Part shown: positions 13,841 through 19,375 of the stretch, piece after piece | Layout: each line of letters opens with the position of its first letter | Numbering within the stretch: position 1 is the stretch's first letter | Assembly: GCA_036270655.1 (NCBI GenBank) | Contig: DATBCD010000130.1 | Location: 1-19,375 of the forward strand | Reading direction: 5' to 3' | Origin: VBCK01 sp036270655 | GTDB lineage: Bacteria > Pseudomonadota > Gammaproteobacteria > Burkholderiales > Burkholderiaceae_F | DNA length: 19,375 bases | Notes under the pieces: model-generated | Database searches by the model: none | What the model was told of the DNA's origin: nothing | Seen by the model: only the letters and a program-made list of their open reading frames with translations | Position numbers and translations under genes: made by a program

Positions 13841-14020
13841 ATGATCGTTCGCCGCCGCACCTGGCTGTACCGCCTGGCGGGCCAACGGTACGCGCAGGCG
13901 GTTTCGTTCGACGATCGCGTCACTGCGGCCAAGGCACGAAGTTTTCTGCGGCGTACGGTCGGCAATCCGCTGGAGCTGTGGGGGCGAAGCCAGAGCGACG
14001 TCAAGCCGCTGTCGTCGTGA
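13841..14020 (+). CDS. very small hypothetical protein (59 aa)
   Basis: Reads MIVRRRTWLYRLAGQRYAQA, then VSFDDRVTAAKARSFLRRTV, GNPLELWGRSQSDVKPLSS. Support for coding: a perfect GGAGG (13830-13834) six nt before the ATG, an open frame with plausible composition, and position right after another small gene on the same strand. The protein is strongly basic at the N-terminus (RRR) with a likely helix at about 26-38 (RVTAAKARSFLRR). No family is recognised. It may bind nucleic acid, but that is speculation. The gene converges with the Nudix gene, 19 nt between stops. Confidence 0.65.
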   Translation: MIVRRRTWLYRLAGQRYAQAVSFDDRVTAAKARSFLRRTVGNPLELWGRSQSDVKPLSS

Positions 14021-14039
14021 TCGCGGGCCGATTCCGGAG

Positions 14040-14741
14040 TCAGTGATCCGGTGCCACGGGCCCCGCCAGGCCGTGCGCGCCCAGGTGCCGCAACCGATCC
14101 AGCGCCTGCGCGTCACCGGGGTCGGCCGCATACACGGGAATCGGCGTGGTGCAGCACAGAACGGCCAGTTCATCCTCCGGCAGCGCCGCTGCCACCGCGA
14201 AGTCGGCGCCCAGCGCCACCGCCTCGATCAGTTCCTCGGTGTTGCGCACCGTCGAGGCAAGCCAGCGCGTGCCGTCGATCCAATGCTCACGCGGCAGCGC
14301 CTGCGCCGTCTGCTGCCGCGGCCAGTGGAGCCGGTCCGGCAGCTCGAGCCAGCGCATCACCGGCCGGGCGGCCGGCAGCAGTGGCGCCGGCGCCGCGGCG
14401 CCTGGCCGATGGAACAGCACCCGCTGGCCTTCGGCCGGCGCCGGCGTGCCGCGCCAGTGCAACACGCGGCGAAATACCAGGCGCACGTAGGCGTGCGGAT
14501 AGTCGAAGTCGAACGCCAGCCACGGGATCGATTCGACCCCCGTAAGACCCAGCTCCTCGGCAAGCTCGCGCGCCAGCGCGTGCTCGGCCGACTCGCCCGG
14601 CTCGATCTTGCCACCCGGAAACTCCCAGTAGCCGGCATAGGGCTTGCCGGCGGGCCGGTCGGCCAGCAGAACCGCGCGGTCGGGGCGCACCACCACGCCC
14701 ACCGCGACCGGCACGATCGGGCGCACCGCGGTGTCCGTCAC
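14040..14741 (-). CDS. Nudix hydrolase (MutT-type) with partial ThiE/TenI-like C-terminal domain
   Basis: A 233-residue protein. The N-terminal domain (about 8-135) has a perfect Nudix box, G44-x5-E50-x7-REL-AEELGL (44-66), with FPGGKIEPGE and AVLLADRP typical of 8-oxo-dGTP diphosphatases of the MutT group. The C-terminal part (about 153-230) reads like the second half of a thiamine-phosphate-synthase barrel: HWIDGTRWLASTVRN, LGADFAV, PIPVYA, LGAHGLAG. Full fusions of this kind are about 310 residues as I recall, so this one seems to lack roughly half the barrel. The start is GTG 14741, overlapping the upstream TGA as GTGA. It is last in secA-argJ-ATPase-mutT. Confidence 0.88.
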   Translation of the reverse strand: MTDTAVRPIVPVAVGVVVRPDRAVLLADRPAGKPYAGYWEFPGGKIEPGESAEHALARELAEELGLTGVESIPWLAFDFDYPHAYVRLVFRRVLHWRGTPAPAEGQRVLFHRPGAAAPAPLLPAARPVMRWLELPDRLHWPRQQTAQALPREHWIDGTRWLASTVRNTEELIEAVALGADFAVAAALPEDELAVLCCTTPIPVYAADPGDAQALDRLRHLGAHGLAGPVAPDH

Positions 14742-15679
14742 CGGCCCACCAGGCCGGCGCGCCCGGCGAAGTCGCGCGCGAATTGATGGGCCACGCGGCC
14801 TGAACGGGAGCCGCGTGCCAGCGCGAACTGCAGGGCCTCGGCGCGCGCCTGCGGGGCAGCGGCCGGATCGACGCCGAAGCGCGCCAGCCAGTGCCCCACG
14901 ATGTCCAGGAAATCGTCCTGGCGAAACGGATAGAAAGAAAGCCACAAACCGAAGCGCTCGGACAGCGAGACCTTCTCCTCGGTCGATTCTCCCGGATGCA
15001 GCTCGCCATCGGCGTCGTAGCCCGCGTCCAGGTTCTCGCGCATGAATTCGGGCATCAAGTGCCGCCGATTGGACGTCGCGTAGATCAGCGCGTTTTCCCC
15101 CGTGCCGGCCAGCGAGCCGTCCAGCGCCGCCTTCAGCGCCTTGTACGAGGCGTCGCTCGGCTCGAACGACAGGTCGTCGCAGAACAGCACGAAGCGTTCC
15201 GGCCGCCCGTCCAGCCGCGCGACGATCTGAGGCAGATCGATCAGGTCATGGCGGTCGACCTCGATCAGGCGCAGCCCGTCGGCGGCGTAGCGCGACAGGC
15301 AGGCGCGCACCAGCGAGTACTTGCCGGTGCCGCGCGCGCCGGTGAGCAGCACGTTGTTGGCTGGAAGGCCGCGCACGAACTGTTCGGTGTTGCGCAAGAT
15401 GGCCTGCTTCTGCGCGTCCACGTGCCGCAGGTCCTCGGGGCCGATGGCCGCGATGCGGCGAACCGGCTCGAGCCGGCCGACGCTGGTGCCCAGCACACTG
15501 CGCCGGCGCCACTGGAAGGCGAGCGCGTTCCAGTCGATCGATTCGACCGGCGGCAGCACAGGCTCCAGGCGGTCGAGCAGCGCTTCGATGCGCTGCCCCA
15601 GCGATTGCGCAATCGGGGGCGCGGGCGCCGGTCCGGCGGAGGCGTCCGGCTGGCGGGCTTCAGCTTCGGTAGTCGGCAT
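14738..15679 (-). CDS. DUF815-type AAA ATPase with altered Walker A
   Basis: P-loop ATPase of the family found between argJ and mutT in many betaproteobacteria; its function is unknown. The 313-residue protein has an N-terminal helical region (about 25-105), Walker A GARGTGKY (114-121), Walker B FVLFCDD (163-169), a sensor-1-like ATSNRRHL (201-208), and ERFGLWLSFYPF (241-252) with a candidate arginine finger. Residue 121, normally Ser or Thr and a Mg2+ ligand, is Tyr (codon TAC at 15319-15317), followed by Ser122. The ATG at 15679 lies inside argJ (20-nt overlap), and the stop overlaps the next GTG. Family assignment good; catalytic competence uncertain. Confidence 0.88.
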   Translation of the reverse strand: MPTTEAEARQPDASAGPAPAPPIAQSLGQRIEALLDRLEPVLPPVESIDWNALAFQWRRRSVLGTSVGRLEPVRRIAAIGPEDLRHVDAQKQAILRNTEQFVRGLPANNVLLTGARGTGKYSLVRACLSRYAADGLRLIEVDRHDLIDLPQIVARLDGRPERFVLFCDDLSFEPSDASYKALKAALDGSLAGTGENALIYATSNRRHLMPEFMRENLDAGYDADGELHPGESTEEKVSLSERFGLWLSFYPFRQDDFLDIVGHWLARFGVDPAAAPQARAEALQFALARGSRSGRVAHQFARDFAGRAGLVGR

Positions 15680-16889
15680 TGATCGAGACGTACTGGTGCG
15701 ACAGGTCGCAGGTCCAGACCGAGGCGCTCGCGCTGCCCCGGCCCACGACGATTCGCACCAGGATCTCGGCCTCGCGCATCGCGCGCTGGCCGTCCTGCTC
15801 GCGATAGTCGGGGTGGCGGGCGCCGTCGCGGGCGACCCAGACCTCGTTCAGGTACAGCTGCACCGTCGACGGGTCCAGGTCCTCGATGCCGCTGGCCCCG
15901 ACCGCCGACAGGATGCGGCCCAGGTTCGGGTCGGACGCGAACATCGCGGTCTTCACCAGCGGCGAGTGCGCCACCGCGTACGCCACGGTCGATGCCTCGC
16001 GCTCGCTGCGGGCCTGCTCGACCGTGATCCGGATGAACTTGGTGGCCCCTTCGCCGTCGCGCACGACCGCCAGCGCCAGCTCCTGCGCCACGTCGCCGAT
16101 CGCGCGTTCCAGCCGCGCACAGCGCGGATCTTCCAGGCTCGTGACCGGTTGCGCCGGCCCGCGGCCGGTCGCCACCACGACGAACGAATCGTTGGTCGAC
16201 GTGTCGCCGTCGACCGTGATCCGGTTGAACGACTGGTCCGCGGCCCGCCGCGTCAGCTGCGGAAGAATCGCGGGCGCGACGGCCGCGTCGGTCACCACGA
16301 AGGCGAGCAGGGTCGCCATGTCGGGGCGGATCATGCCGGCGCCTTTGGCGATCCCGGTCACCGTAACCGGGGCGCCTCCCAGGTCGCAGCCGCGGGACAC
16401 GGCCTTGGGCACCGTGTCCGTCGTCATGATCGTTTCGGCCGCCTCCAGCCACGCGGCCGGGTCGAGACGGGCCACCGCCTGCGGCAAGGCCTCGACGATC
16501 GCCTGCACCGGCAGCGGCTCCATGATCACACCGGTGGAAAAAGGCAGCACCTGCGCCGGTTCGCACCCGATCAAGCGGGCCACCGCCTCGCACGTGCGCA
16601 GCGCGCCGGCCATCCCGTCAGCGCCGGTGCCGGCATTGGCGCACCCTGAATTGACCAGCAGAGCCCGGATCGGAAGTCCCGCGCCCAGATGCTCACGGCA
16701 GACCTGGACCGGCGCCGCGCAAAACCGGTTGCGCGTGAAAACGCCGGCCGCCGCAGCGCCGTCGGCCAGCCGGATCAGCAACAGGTCCTTGCGGCCGGCT
16801 TTGCGGATGCCTGCCTGGGCCCACCCCAGCTCGCAGCCGGCAACCGGCCGCAGGCTGCCTGCCACCGGAGCGTGCAGTCCGACGGCCAT
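15660..16889 (-). CDS. argJ: bifunctional ornithine acetyltransferase / N-acetylglutamate synthase
   Basis: Transfers the acetyl group from N-acetylornithine to glutamate in cyclic arginine synthesis. The 409-residue precursor has NSGCANA (80-86), STGVI (118-122), TTDT (156-159) and the self-cleavage motif KGAGMIRPDMATLLAF (182-197). By family knowledge the chain splits between Ala192 and Thr193, making Thr193 the nucleophile. The C-terminal GDGEGATKFI, FASDPNLGRI and SINADYRS are conserved. ATG 16889 is one nucleotide after the secA stop (TGA-T-ATG), so translation is likely coupled. Whether it also uses acetyl-CoA (the bifunctional form) cannot be proved from sequence. It overlaps the next gene by 20 nt. 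Confidence 0.97.
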   Translation of the reverse strand: MAVGLHAPVAGSLRPVAGCELGWAQAGIRKAGRKDLLLIRLADGAAAAGVFTRNRFCAAPVQVCREHLGAGLPIRALLVNSGCANAGTGADGMAGALRTCEAVARLIGCEPAQVLPFSTGVIMEPLPVQAIVEALPQAVARLDPAAWLEAAETIMTTDTVPKAVSRGCDLGGAPVTVTGIAKGAGMIRPDMATLLAFVVTDAAVAPAILPQLTRRAADQSFNRITVDGDTSTNDSFVVVATGRGPAQPVTSLEDPRCARLERAIGDVAQELALAVVRDGEGATKFIRITVEQARSEREASTVAYAVAHSPLVKTAMFASDPNLGRILSAVGASGIEDLDPSTVQLYLNEVWVARDGARHPDYREQDGQRAMREAEILVRIVVGRGSASASVWTCDLSHQYVSINADYRS

Positions 16890-16890
16890 A

Positions 16891-19375
<2,485 letters not shown>

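Overview
This 19.4 kb window is high-GC chromosomal core sequence from a betaproteobacterium, most likely order Burkholderiales. The evidence is gene order and protein character: secA-argJ-AAA ATPase-mutT on one side, pilB-pilC-pilD-coaE-zapD-yacG in the middle, and ispB divergent from rplU-rpmA-obgE-proB on the other. A second, long form of translation factor IF-1 beside a cold-shock gene also fits that order. I see no phage, insertion sequence, CRISPR array or integrase.

Layout. (1) 88-3105, minus strand: rplU-rpmA-obgE-proB, ribosomal proteins L21 and L27, the ribosome-associated GTPase Obg, and glutamate 5-kinase. (2) 3243-4395, plus strand: ispB (polyprenyl diphosphate synthase) and a tRNA-Pro(CGG). 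(3) 4488-5759: a CNNM/CBS-domain membrane protein of the YfjD/CorB type. (4) 5932-11562: pilB-pilC-pilD (type IV pilus ATPase, platform protein, prepilin peptidase), then coaE, zapD and yacG, tightly packed and probably one long operon. (5) 11676-14020, the least conserved part: an exported Sel1-like protein, an infA paralogue, a csp gene with its own terminator, and two small unidentified genes. (6) 14040-19375, minus strand: secA (5' end outside the window)-argJ-DUF815-type ATPase-Nudix hydrolase, each junction overlapping or nearly so.

The most unusual structure is at the obgE-proB junction. A 56-bp unit carrying the proB start codon and first 14 codons is present three times in tandem: two copies differ at one base and the third is diverged. 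Because 56 is not a multiple of 3, each upstream copy becomes a 19-codon mini-ORF. The obgE stop, mini-ORF 1, mini-ORF 2 and proB are linked by three consecutive ATGA stop/start overlaps. This looks like a serial termination-reinitiation ladder made by tandem duplication of a gene's 5' end.

Other points of interest: a Nudix hydrolase followed by what looks like half of a ThiE/TenI barrel; a Tyr in place of the Walker A Ser/Thr in the DUF815-type ATPase; the infA paralogue next to csp; two short palindromic elements sharing a core (23-46 and 8931-8967); and an untabulated 59-codon gene with a perfect GGAGG site at 13841. All calls come from reading the sequence and remembered family features; no database search was run.
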